From Desulfobulbus alkaliphilus (GTDB lineage: Bacteria > Desulfobacterota > Desulfobulbia > Desulfobulbales > Desulfobulbaceae): a DNA stretch of 64,000 nt. Below are positions 36,891 through 44,537 of this stretch, in pieces (the first letter of the stretch is position 1; each line of letters begins with the position of its first letter). Position numbers and translations under genes: made by a program. Under the pieces are notes generated by a model. It was not told where the DNA came from and ran no database searches. It worked only from the letters and a program-made list of their open reading frames with translations. The stretch is from positions 54,163-118,162 of the forward strand of contig NZ_JAFFQC010000011.1 in NCBI RefSeq assembly GCF_016918545.1, written 5' to 3'.

Positions 36891-38461
36891 CTATGGCTGA
36901 TTTTGATGAAATACTGTTCAAGGACGAAACATCGGAAAAGAACGGTGCGGCAACGGAGAACAACGCGCCGTGGAAAATTCTCATAGTTGACGACGAATCC
37001 GATGTGCACAGTGTTACCACTTATATGATCAAGGATTTGGAGTATATGGGAAGGAACCTGGCCTTTTACCATGCCTACAGCGGTGAGGAGGCTCAGCAGA
37101 TCCTGGCTCGGCATCCAGATATGGCGGTGATTCTCCTTGATGTGGTGATGGAGACCGATGATAGCGGCCTTCGGCTGGTTCAGTTTATCCGTGAGGAGTT
37201 GGAAAACCACACGGTGCGGATAGTTCTGCGCACCGGCCAGCCCGGTAAGGCTCCGGCCGCTCGGGTTATCGTCGATTACGATATCAACGATTATAAGGAG
37301 AAGACCGAACTGACCCTGGAAAAGATGATGGTCACCATCATCGCAGCTCTGCGCAGTTACAGTTTCATTACCACCATAGAAACCAATCGCAAGGGATTGA
37401 GGAAGATTATCGAGGCCTCTTCAGATATTTTTGAACGTCAGTCGCTGCAGAAACTGGGTGACGGTGTTTTGAACCAGCTCACGGCTATTCTCAAATTCAA
37501 GGAAGATCTCAATACCAACGGCGCCTCGGGGTTTACCGCCACGGGCGCTGAGGGCCAGTCGGTGGTGCTGGCCGCCACCGGTGCTTTTCAGAAATATGTT
37601 GATCGGCCAATTGACGAGGTGGATTCGCTATTGATCCAGACAGCTCTGGATCAGGCTCGGACTCAGCCGCACGGATTTTATTGTCAGGGATCCAGGTGTG
37701 CCTGGTATTTCAAAAGTCATACCGGGCCGGAGAATTTTCTTTATTATGAAATTGCCAAGGAACTCAGCGACGATGACTACGATCTGCTGGAACTATTTTT
37801 TGCCAATGTCTCCCTGGCCTTTGACAACCTGTTTCTCAATAAAGGCATCGAGGAAACCCAGAAAGAGATTATCTTTCATATTGCCGAGACCATGGAGTGC
37901 CGTTCCGCTGGAACCGGCAGTCATGTCCGCCGGGTGTCGGAATATGCGCGTCTGCTGGCGATCAGGTACGGGCTTGACGAAGAAGAGGCGGACATGCTCA
38001 AACTTGCCTCTACCCCTCATGACCTGGGCAAGATCGGCATGCCGGATTCTATTCTCAATAAGCCAGGGCCCTTGACTCCCGAAGAATACGAGACGATCAA
38101 GTCCCATGTGTATCGGGGGCATGACCTGCTGATGCATTCAGCGAATCCGATCATTCAGGCAGCTGCCCGGATTATTCTGCTTCATCATGAGCGCTGGGAT
38201 GGGACGGGTTATCCTCAGGGGCTCAAAGGGGAAGAAATTCATATCCATGGCCGGATCATCGGGGTGGCTGATGTGTTCGACGCCTTGTCCAACAAGCGAG
38301 TTTACCATGAAGCCTGGTCCTGGGAGAAGGTTTTCGCCTATTTTCGTGAGGAACGCGGCAAGCATTTCGATCCCAAACTCGTCGATATCCTGCTTGAAAA
38401 CAAGGAGGAATTTCAGGATATCTGGGCACGGTACAATTCCATAGGCTTGCAGTTTCCTTGA
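36887..38461 (+). CDS. Response regulator with DUF3369 and HD-GYP domains
   Basis: The 524-residue protein begins with a receiver domain (ILIVDDESDVHS near 26, phosphoacceptor Asp in VILLDVVMETDD near 86). The middle DUF3369 region includes LGDGVLNQLTAIL. The HD-GYP domain has TPHDLGKIGMPDSIL near 380 and HHERWDGTGYPQGL near 430, so all c-di-GMP phosphodiesterase motifs are intact. Phosphorylation by the overlapping sensor kinase would control c-di-GMP breakdown. It is the last gene of the 30.6-38.5 kb run and is followed by a terminator. Confidence 0.93.
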   Translation: MTMADFDEILFKDETSEKNGAATENNAPWKILIVDDESDVHSVTTYMIKDLEYMGRNLAFYHAYSGEEAQQILARHPDMAVILLDVVMETDDSGLRLVQFIREELENHTVRIVLRTGQPGKAPAARVIVDYDINDYKEKTELTLEKMMVTIIAALRSYSFITTIETNRKGLRKIIEASSDIFERQSLQKLGDGVLNQLTAILKFKEDLNTNGASGFTATGAEGQSVVLAATGAFQKYVDRPIDEVDSLLIQTALDQARTQPHGFYCQGSRCAWYFKSHTGPENFLYYEIAKELSDDDYDLLELFFANVSLAFDNLFLNKGIEETQKEIIFHIAETMECRSAGTGSHVRRVSEYARLLAIRYGLDEEEADMLKLASTPHDLGKIGMPDSILNKPGPLTPEEYETIKSHVYRGHDLLMHSANPIIQAAARIILLHHERWDGTGYPQGLKGEEIHIHGRIIGVADVFDALSNKRVYHEAWSWEKVFAYFREERGKHFDPKLVDILLENKEEFQDIWARYNSIGLQFP

Positions 38462-38491
38462 TAGATCGGTGAGTTGTCGCACCCATTTTTC

Positions 38492-38533
38492 AAAAAACCG
38501 GCTGATGAACCATTATGTTTCAACCGGTTTTTT
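38492..38533 (+). terminator. Terminator after the HD-GYP gene
   Basis: AAAAAACCGG (38492-38501) pairs with CCGGTTTTTT (38524-38533) across a 22-nt loop whose TGAA and TTCA can pair further. The T-run on one strand and the A-run on the other make it potentially bidirectional. It lies 30 bp after the stop codon. Confidence 0.75.
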
Positions 38534-38610
38534 AGTTGGGTTTTGTGTCTTACCCCACCCGCTGCATCAAACTATTCGTATCCCTTTCGGTCACAACCGG
38601 GGATCCGTAA

Positions 38611-38643
38611 GGGTGGGCACAGCAGTATCGTGCCCACGCGGAA
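38611..38643. repeat. REP-like hairpin R5
   Basis: GTGGGCAC and GTGCCCAC form a perfect 8-bp stem around AGCAGTATC, followed by GCGGAACCTC. It is nearly the same as R4 at 28961 and forms an inverted pair with R6. Confidence 0.7.
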
Positions 38644-38756
38644 CCTCTGTGATGACGGTTGAGTAATTTGTACAAATCGCTACGGTTGCGTTGCGCCACA
38701 AGGGCGACCTGGAAAACATCACCCTGGGTGGTGCGTTGGAAATCGGCCGCGGGAAC

Positions 38757-38796
38757 GATTCCGCGTGGGCAAACGATACAGCCGTTTGCCCACCGC
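38757..38796. repeat. REP-like hairpin R6, inverted relative to R5
   Basis: GTGGGCAAA and TTTGCCCAC form a perfect 9-bp stem around CGATACAGCCG, preceded by ATTCCGC. Read on the minus strand it matches R5, except that the C-G pair next to the loop has changed to A-T on both arms, so the stem is kept. Confidence 0.7.
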
Positions 38797-38859
38797 CTGA
38801 TTACAGCAAGATATACCCAAAACAAAAGTCCAGCCGTCACGGCTACAGGGAAAGAAGAC

Positions 38860-39636
38860 CTACCCCAGACCACGAATACGGTTGACGAAGCAGGACATGA
38901 GGTCCAGGGTCAGCTCGGGAAATTCCAGATGCGGTGCATGTCCGCAGTCTTCCATCATGATCGGCGTTGCCCTCCCTGCTGTCCCTGCCACAATAGCTTC
39001 GACCTGGGCAGGGGTGCCATAATGATCGTCACGGCCTTGCAAGGCCAGCAGCGGCACCTGGATGGCAGGAAGCAGGTATTCGATATTCCAGAAAGAAAAC
39101 CATGGCTGCAGCCAGGTCGCCGACCAGGCGGTGAACAGATCCACGGTTTTATCTCCGTGGTGCTGATGCAATTTCGTCTGAGTTTCCCGGGAAAAAGTGT
39201 CCGCGGCACCGCGAATACCCTCAAGCGTCACCGGTTCGACAAAGACATGGGCTGCCTCGGTGATGATGCCGCGCAGGTTGGCCGGCTGTTCCGCACCGAG
39301 AATGAGGCTGATGGAACCGCCATCGGAGTGGCCGATGAGAATAAAAGGGTGGTCGGGGATCAGGGCAGAGAGGACTCGAGGTAGTTCCCAAAGCGCTGCC
39401 TCATGCAGGTAGTGGATTGTGCGCTTGCTCCGCAGCGATGTTGAACGACCGTGGCCGATCCGATCGTATACCAGCCCGGGACAGCTGGTTTTGCGGCAGA
39501 GTTGTTCCGGGAAGTTGCGCCACTGGGCGACGCTCCCCAGACCCTCGTGGAGAAAAATCAGCCAGGGGTGATCCGGTCGTCCCTGGTACAGTTCGTAATA
39601 AAGATGATAATCATCATCGATTTTGAGCGTGCTCAT
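38860..39636 (-). CDS. Alpha/beta hydrolase
   Basis: The 258-residue protein starts at the ATG at 39636, after AAGGGGAGTGAA; a much longer frame upstream runs antisense over the next gene and is rejected. LIFLHEGLGSVAQW is the oxyanion region, GHSDGGSISLIL near 100 carries the nucleophilic serine, and DCGHAPHLEFPE the catalytic histidine. The acid is probably Asp in LQGRDDHYG. The substrate is unknown; esterases and carbon-carbon hydrolases share this fold. Its start overlaps the VanZ-like gene stop by 4 bp. Confidence 0.85.
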   Translation of the reverse strand: MSTLKIDDDYHLYYELYQGRPDHPWLIFLHEGLGSVAQWRNFPEQLCRKTSCPGLVYDRIGHGRSTSLRSKRTIHYLHEAALWELPRVLSALIPDHPFILIGHSDGGSISLILGAEQPANLRGIITEAAHVFVEPVTLEGIRGAADTFSRETQTKLHQHHGDKTVDLFTAWSATWLQPWFSFWNIEYLLPAIQVPLLALQGRDDHYGTPAQVEAIVAGTAGRATPIMMEDCGHAPHLEFPELTLDLMSCFVNRIRGLG

Positions 39637-40037
39637 TTCACTCCCCTTGCAACTCTCCATGTTTGCATTTGTTGCCATCCCAAGCCGATAATAACTGCCA
39701 GTACGCCCCCCAGAGTGTCCGCCACCACATCGGCCCAGCTGGGGAAGCGTCCGGGGATAAAAGACTGATGGAACTCGTCGGCGATTCCATGGAGCAGGCA
39801 GAACAGGACCACGACAACTCCTGCCCGAGCAGGGTATTGTTGCCGCCAGGCAGGTGGCAGTGCATAAAGGGCGGTCAACCCCAGCACAGTGTACACCAGC
39901 AGGTGCAGGAGTTTGTCGATGTGGGCGATTCGGGGCAGGGAAAAACTGTCGCCGGGCTGGTGCGACTGGTAGAAGATCATCGCCATGACCAGAAGCAACG
40001 GTATGGGACGATACCAGTTTCTGCGCAGAGAATACAT
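39633..40037 (-). CDS. VanZ-like membrane protein
   Basis: The 134-residue product has about four membrane spans. IFYQSHQPGD, HIDKLLHLLVYTVLGL and DEFHQSFIPGRFPSWADVVADTLGG are the VanZ-like family blocks with conserved His, Asp and Glu residues. The original VanZ confers low-level teicoplanin resistance; most chromosomal homologues have no known role, so no resistance function is claimed. The gene overlaps the hydrolase gene by 4 bp. Confidence 0.85.
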   Translation of the reverse strand: MYSLRRNWYRPIPLLLVMAMIFYQSHQPGDSFSLPRIAHIDKLLHLLVYTVLGLTALYALPPAWRQQYPARAGVVVVLFCLLHGIADEFHQSFIPGRFPSWADVVADTLGGVLAVIIGLGWQQMQTWRVARGVK

Positions 40038-40057
40038 GGTTGCAACAGTTTAGTTGA

Positions 40058-40318
40058 TCAGTCTGTCCCGGCACCATGTGCCAGGGAGTGTAATCGTTGA
40101 CCAGCGCATGATTCGCAGACGATCAGGCTACCGTCCATCCAATCACTCCAGCTCTTCAGCCTGCGTATCCACATAGGCACTGCTGGCAAAAGGTACATGG
40201 TTCCTGTGTCCAGCTCATAGCGTCTTTTCCTTGCACCGGGTGAACATCCACCCTGCGATGAGCAGAGATCGTCATCAGTTGTTGTTTCGAGGCAGCCGTC
40301 TCGGTTACCCGGGAACAT
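40058..40318 (-). CDS. Small hypothetical cysteine-containing protein
   Basis: The 86-residue frame starts with an ATG at 40318 that overlaps the end of the SEC-C gene. It contains six cysteines, including [15 protein letters not shown] near the C terminus, which resembles half of a zinc ribbon. [20 protein letters not shown] and [11 protein letters not shown] look protein-like. There is no clear ribosome site, but coupling to the upstream gene is possible. I recognise no family; the call rests on position, composition and lack of an alternative gene here. Confidence 0.4.
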   Translation of the reverse strand: MFPGNRDGCLETTTDDDLCSSQGGCSPGARKRRYELDTGTMYLLPAVPMWIRRLKSWSDWMDGSLIVCESCAGQRLHSLAHGAGTD

Positions 40319-40808
40319 GAACCCGATCGAGCATGGCGGCGGGATAGCGCTTACGGATACGGCGCATGGCGTTACGGATCCGCAGGCCAGGGGCATCGTC
40401 CAGGTGCATCTCGCTTTTGTCGGTATACGAAGTCAGCAGCAACCGGCGATCGGCAACGGTGAATGTGTGGCTGTAGGTGAGTTCGATGGTCTCGGAATTT
40501 TCATCGATATCCACTTCCAGGGCTTCACTTTCCCGGGCAACCTGGAGAGCATCGGAATCGGTCATTTCCAGTAACCAGGCATCGCCCTTGGTGGTGCTGA
40601 AAAAGAGAAAGACTCCGAGTTCATGGAAGAGTTCTTTTTTAACCGATGCCGCCTGCTGGATTTTTTCAATCTCGGCCAGCAGCGAAATCTTCAAACCCTT
40701 GGCCTGATCGGCGACTGGTTGTTGCAACCCAGCGGCGTAGAGGCAGCAGTGTTTGTGTTTTTTCCCCGAACCGCAGGGACAGGGTTGATTTCTGCCGATT
40801 TTTGCCAT
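40305..40808 (-). CDS. SEC-C motif protein
   Basis: The 167-residue product opens with a SEC-C zinc motif ([16 protein letters not shown] at about 7-22), like the C-terminal tail of SecA that binds SecB and ribosomes. The remaining 140 or so residues are unclassified, with [21 protein letters not shown] and [20 protein letters not shown]. Small SEC-C proteins often bind metal and nucleic acid or ribosomes, but the function here is unknown. It heads a minus-strand run with the small cysteine protein, VanZ-like and hydrolase genes. Confidence 0.82.
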   Translation of the reverse strand: MAKIGRNQPCPCGSGKKHKHCCLYAAGLQQPVADQAKGLKISLLAEIEKIQQAASVKKELFHELGVFLFFSTTKGDAWLLEMTDSDALQVARESEALEVDIDENSETIELTYSHTFTVADRRLLLTSYTDKSEMHLDDAPGLRIRNAMRRIRKRYPAAMLDRVHVPG

Positions 40809-40914
40809 GGTTACTCTTCCTCGATGTCATCTCAAGCAACAGGGCGTATGCCTGCCTGTTGCAGTCTGAATGGATATTATTACCCCGGAATACCAAAACT
40901 GATCAACCAAAAAA

Positions 40915-41045
40915 CCTGGACCCATGAGCGTTCGCCCCATAACGCGCACGGATTCAGGGGGTGATTTTTAAAGATTTCGGAGCTAGTATAATACGATGAC
41001 AGCAAAATGAAACCCAAACAAGCGGCCAGCGGTCACGGATTCAGG
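40915..41045 (+). repeat. Element 1 copy G (short, divergent)
   Basis: A copy of 131 bp from CCTGGACCCATGAGCG to CAGCGGTCACGGATTCAGG. The hairpin is largely lost, but GATGACAGCAAAATGAAACCC corresponds to the AT-rich block. It ends 33 bp from the hemB stop codon. Confidence 0.78.
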
Positions 41046-41078
41046 CTGGTGTCAATCCTGGCCAGGTGATTTCGAAAA

Positions 41079-42059
41079 TTACTTGTTGGCCGCCAGAAGA
41101 CCAGCCATATCCTTGGCGAAATAGGTCAGAATGATGTCGGCCCCGGCCCGGCGGATGGCGATGAGGGTTTCGGCCATAACCCGCTCCCCGTCGATCCAAC
41201 CCTTTTCGGCGGCTGCCTTGATCATGGCATACTCGCCGCTCACCTGGTAGGCGGCCACCGGGAGGTCGAATTCGTCGTGCAGGCGGCTGATGATATCCAG
41301 ATAGGCCAGAGCCGGTTTCACCATGAGAATGTCCGCTCCTTCTTCCACATCCAGGGTCGCCTCCCGCAGGGCCTCTCTGCTGTTGGCCGGATCCATCTGA
41401 TAACTGCGGCGGTCTCCGAACTGGGGAGCGCAGTCGGCGGCATCGCGAAACGGCCCGTAAAAGGCGGATGCGTATTTGACCGCATAGGACATGATCGGCA
41501 CCATGTGGTACGAATTTTCATCAAGAGCGGTGCGGATTTCGCTCACCCGTCCGTCCATCATGTCGGAAGGAGCCACCATGTCGGCACCGGCCTTGGCATG
41601 GGACAGGGCGGTTTGAGCCAGCAATTCCAGGGTGGCGTCGTTATCCACTTCCTGGCCGGCCAGACAGCCGCAATGACCGTGATCGGTATATTCGCACAGG
41701 CAGACATCGGTCACCACGGTCATGTCCGGGATCTTGTTTTTCAGTTCACGGATAGCCTGCTGAATAATGCCGTTGCCGGCATAGGCACCGGAGCCGAGAC
41801 CGTCCTTTTTATCGGGGAGGCCAAAGAGAATGACCGAGCGGACACCGGCAGCCAGGCAGTCCTTGGCCTCTCTGGCCAGTTGATCCACGGAGAGCCGGAA
41901 AACTCCGGGCATGGAAGGGACCTCTTCCCGAACGTCCTTTCCGGGACGGACAAAAAGAGGATAGATCATCTGTTCCGGCATCAATCTGGTTTCACGGATC
42001 ATGGCGCGGAAGGTTTCGTTCTGTCGCATTCTACGGGGACGATATTCTGGAAAAACCAT
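41079..42059 (-). CDS. hemB: Porphobilinogen synthase (delta-aminolevulinic acid dehydratase)
   Basis: The 326-residue enzyme condenses two aminolevulinate molecules in tetrapyrrole synthesis. The zinc-type cysteine site [14 protein letters not shown] is near 120. The Schiff-base lysines lie in [15 protein letters not shown] and [15 protein letters not shown] start at the ATG at 42059 because GAGG lies seven bases upstream; the longer frame extends into the region of repeat copy H. The presence of Cys rather than Asp ligands marks it as the zinc-dependent type. Confidence 0.96.
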   Translation of the reverse strand: MVFPEYRPRRMRQNETFRAMIRETRLMPEQMIYPLFVRPGKDVREEVPSMPGVFRLSVDQLAREAKDCLAAGVRSVILFGLPDKKDGLGSGAYAGNGIIQQAIRELKNKIPDMTVVTDVCLCEYTDHGHCGCLAGQEVDNDATLELLAQTALSHAKAGADMVAPSDMMDGRVSEIRTALDENSYHMVPIMSYAVKYASAFYGPFRDAADCAPQFGDRRSYQMDPANSREALREATLDVEEGADILMVKPALAYLDIISRLHDEFDLPVAAYQVSGEYAMIKAAAEKGWIDGERVMAETLIAIRRAGADIILTYFAKDMAGLLAANK

Positions 42060-42192
42060 GGGGTGCCTCAGGGAAAATGTGGTTGGAAAACCTTGCATCG
42101 ATTGGGATCCGGCCGCAGGTTTCAGGCCGGGCAGACCTGTTCGTGTATCCGGTGAAGATGGAGATTCACTGTCCAGTGGCACCAGAAGCCGA

Positions 42193-42300
42193 TAACCCGA
42201 AGGCGGCGGGTGAAAGGTATTATCAAGGATTCAGCTGCAATTATAAGCTGATGACAGTAAAACAAAACGCAAACAATTGTCCAGCCGTCACGGATTCAGG
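42193..42300 (+). repeat. Element 1 copy H (left end missing)
   Basis: The copy runs from CCCGAAGGCGGCGGGTGAAA to CCGTCACGGATTCAGG. The hairpin half and AT-rich block are present; the usual left end is not recognisable. It lies in the gap between ntrX and hemB, 23 bp from the ntrX stop codon. Confidence 0.75.
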
Positions 42301-42323
42301 GATAATCCAAGGTCAGGGATCAA

Positions 42324-43688
42324 TTACTTGACCACGATGCCCAGAGCTTTGACCTTTTTATGCAGATGGCTGCGTTCCATACCGATCTGCTCAGCTGTTT
42401 TCGAGACATTGCCATCGTTTTCCCGGAGTCTGGCCAGGAGATATTCGCTCTCAAATTGACGCCGGGCCTCCTTGAAGGACAGCAGTCGGTAATCACTGTC
42501 TGCAACAGGCGCAGGGGGAGGCTGGAGGGGGGCATTGCCAAGGAAGAGCGCAACATCAGCTGCCTCGATGTGATCGCCGCCGGTCATGATGACCAGGCGT
42601 TCGACCAGGTTGCGCAACTCACGGACATTGCCGGGCCAGGAGTGGCGCTGAAGCAGATAAAGGGCCTCATCGGTGAATTTTTTTCGGCCAAGTCCCTTTC
42701 TGCTGAACTGGTTGCTGAAATCCTCGACCAGCAACGGAATATCTTCGCGCCGGTCGAGCAAATCCGGAACCATGATGGGAACAACGTTCAACCGGTAAAA
42801 GAGGTCGGCCCGAAAAGTCCCTTTGTCGATTTCTTCGTCCAGGTCCTTATTGGTGGCCGCCAGCACCCGGACATCAACTTCGATGGTGCGGCTGCCACCG
42901 ACCCGCTCAAATTTCTGTTCCTGGAGGATGCGCAGGACCTTGGCCTGACTTTTGAGGCTCATGTCACCGATTTCGTCGAGGAACAGGGTGGATCCATTCG
43001 CCTGGTCGAATTTGCCCTTCTTGTTTTCCGTGGCCCCGGTAAACGAACCCTTGACATGGCCGAACAGTTCCGATTCGATCAGTTCTTCGGGAATTGCGGC
43101 GCAGTTGACGGCGATCATCGGCTGTTTACATCGTGCTGAATATCGATGGATGGTCTGGGCTACCAGTTCCTTGCCGGTGCCGTGACCACCGCGGATAAGG
43201 ACCCAGGCATCGGTGGGAGCGACACGTTCGATCTGCTCCCGAAGCCTGAGAACCGCGGGACTGTTCCCGGTGATGGAGTTTTCGCTTGGGCTGCTTTCGC
43301 GCAACAGGCGGTTTTCCCGTTTCAGCCGGGCCAACTGGATCCCTTTGTTTACTGACAGGATAACCTTATCGTAGGAAAGTGGTTTCTCAAGGAAGTCATA
43401 GGCACCGTTGCGGGTGGCCTGGACCGCGGTTTCGATGGTGCCGTGACCGGAGATCATGATCACCGGCAGATCGAATCGTTTTTTAATCAGACGCAGGGCT
43501 TCAAGACCATCCATGCCCGGCATCCAGATGTCGAGGAGGATGAGGCTGATATCCTTTTCCTCGAGCACATGCAGCCCTTCTTCAGCGGAAGAGGCGGTGA
43601 GCGAAGCGAACCCTTCGTCGGCGAGAATACCCGAGAGGGCCTCACAGATCGCGCTTTCATCGTCGATAATCAGGATGGTGTTGGTCAT
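42324..43688 (-). CDS. ntrX: NtrX-like sigma-54-dependent response regulator
   Basis: The 454-residue protein has a receiver domain with IIDDESA and phosphoacceptor Asp in LLDIWMPGMDG near 53. The AAA+ domain shows Walker A GGHGTGKE, the sigma-54 contact loop GSFTGA and Walker B LFLDEIGDMS. The Fis-type C-terminal helix-turn-helix is NVSKTAEQIGMERSHLHKKV. The contact loop has Ser where most enhancer-binding proteins have Ala (GAFTGA); this variant is known in active members. The NtrX name is by homology and by the NtrY-like kinase two genes upstream. Confidence 0.9.
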   Translation of the reverse strand: MTNTILIIDDESAICEALSGILADEGFASLTASSAEEGLHVLEEKDISLILLDIWMPGMDGLEALRLIKKRFDLPVIMISGHGTIETAVQATRNGAYDFLEKPLSYDKVILSVNKGIQLARLKRENRLLRESSPSENSITGNSPAVLRLREQIERVAPTDAWVLIRGGHGTGKELVAQTIHRYSARCKQPMIAVNCAAIPEELIESELFGHVKGSFTGATENKKGKFDQANGSTLFLDEIGDMSLKSQAKVLRILQEQKFERVGGSRTIEVDVRVLAATNKDLDEEIDKGTFRADLFYRLNVVPIMVPDLLDRREDIPLLVEDFSNQFSRKGLGRKKFTDEALYLLQRHSWPGNVRELRNLVERLVIMTGGDHIEAADVALFLGNAPLQPPPAPVADSDYRLLSFKEARRQFESEYLLARLRENDGNVSKTAEQIGMERSHLHKKVKALGIVVK

Positions 43689-43720
43689 GGTTGCAAGCGG
43701 GTAAACACACGGATTGCCGG

Positions 43721-44473
43721 TTACTGCAATTCGAATTCAAAGGTACTAACAACGCGAATTATTTTAACCGGTGTGCTGGTTGCGCTGTACGGGGATGATT
43801 CGTTGTTGCCGTCGCTGCCGAAAATCTGGATGCTTCCTTGATTAGCGGAGCGGATCCTGCCGACCCGGGTGCCTGCATCGTCGGCAAACTGCTGGGCGGT
43901 GAAGCGGGCGTTACGGGTGGCATCGGCCAGAAGTTCGGGTCGCAGGGCGTTGAAGGTCGAAACAATGTATCTGGGATTGGCGCTGCCTTCTTCCTGGTCA
44001 AGAAGGACGCCCAGGGTCAGCAGTTCCTCCGTCGCTTCCAGTGCCGCGGTGATACGGTCGACCTCGGTGGATGCCACGGCCAGGGAGGCGGTGACCAGGT
44101 AGCGAAAACCTTCCTGGCCGGGGCTGACATACTCTCTGGCCAGCTTGTCGATGGTTCGAGTGGGCAGACGCCGTATTTCTTCATTACTGAAGCCCTGTCT
44201 GGAAAGAAACTCCATGACAGCCTCCCGGTCAGCACTGATTTGCGTGTGGACCTCCCGGATACTGTCACCTGCCCGGCGGAAACGTAAAGTCCAGATGGCT
44301 CGATCCGACTTGACCTCCCGTTCCACCAGGCCCTTGACAATAACGCTGCGCGAATCCGAGCGGAACCGCTCCAGGCCCTTGCCGACCCAGTAGCCGGCCA
44401 GAGCGAGGCCCAGACAGAGAAAAAGCCCAAGGACAACGGCAGCGCCAAGGGACTTGTTTTCAGTGATTTTCAT
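43721..44473 (-). CDS. SIMPL domain (DUF541) protein
   Basis: The 250-residue product has an N-terminal membrane helix (about 10-30) that probably anchors it facing the periplasm. The rest matches the SIMPL family: SVIVKGLVEREVKSDRAIW at the start and a YLVTASLAVASTEVDRI middle block. ATRNARFTAQQFADDAG follows toward the C terminus. The family has no firm biochemical role. It lies between ntrX (32 bp) and ntrY (64 bp), on the same strand, so it is probably co-transcribed with this two-component system. Confidence 0.85.
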   Translation of the reverse strand: MKITENKSLGAAVVLGLFLCLGLALAGYWVGKGLERFRSDSRSVIVKGLVEREVKSDRAIWTLRFRRAGDSIREVHTQISADREAVMEFLSRQGFSNEEIRRLPTRTIDKLAREYVSPGQEGFRYLVTASLAVASTEVDRITAALEATEELLTLGVLLDQEEGSANPRYIVSTFNALRPELLADATRNARFTAQQFADDAGTRVGRIRSANQGSIQIFGSDGNNESSPYSATSTPVKIIRVVSTFEFELQ

Positions 44474-44537
44474 GGTTCTCGGCTGTGGGTGTCGGTGAGG
44501 TTATTGGCAATCGGTTGTCCATTGGATACACACCTTA

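Larger units (their letters stand above)
38597..38849 (+). repeat. Element 1 copy F interrupted by a REP doublet
   Basis: The left end GGGGATCCGTAAG and the right part GATTACAGCAAGATATACCC with CCAGCCGTCACGGCTACAGG belong to element 1. About 180 bp of unrelated sequence lies between them, including REP-like hairpins R5 and R6 in inverted orientation. The AT-rich block resumes immediately after R6. It ends 10 bp from the stop codon of the hydrolase gene. Confidence 0.75.
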
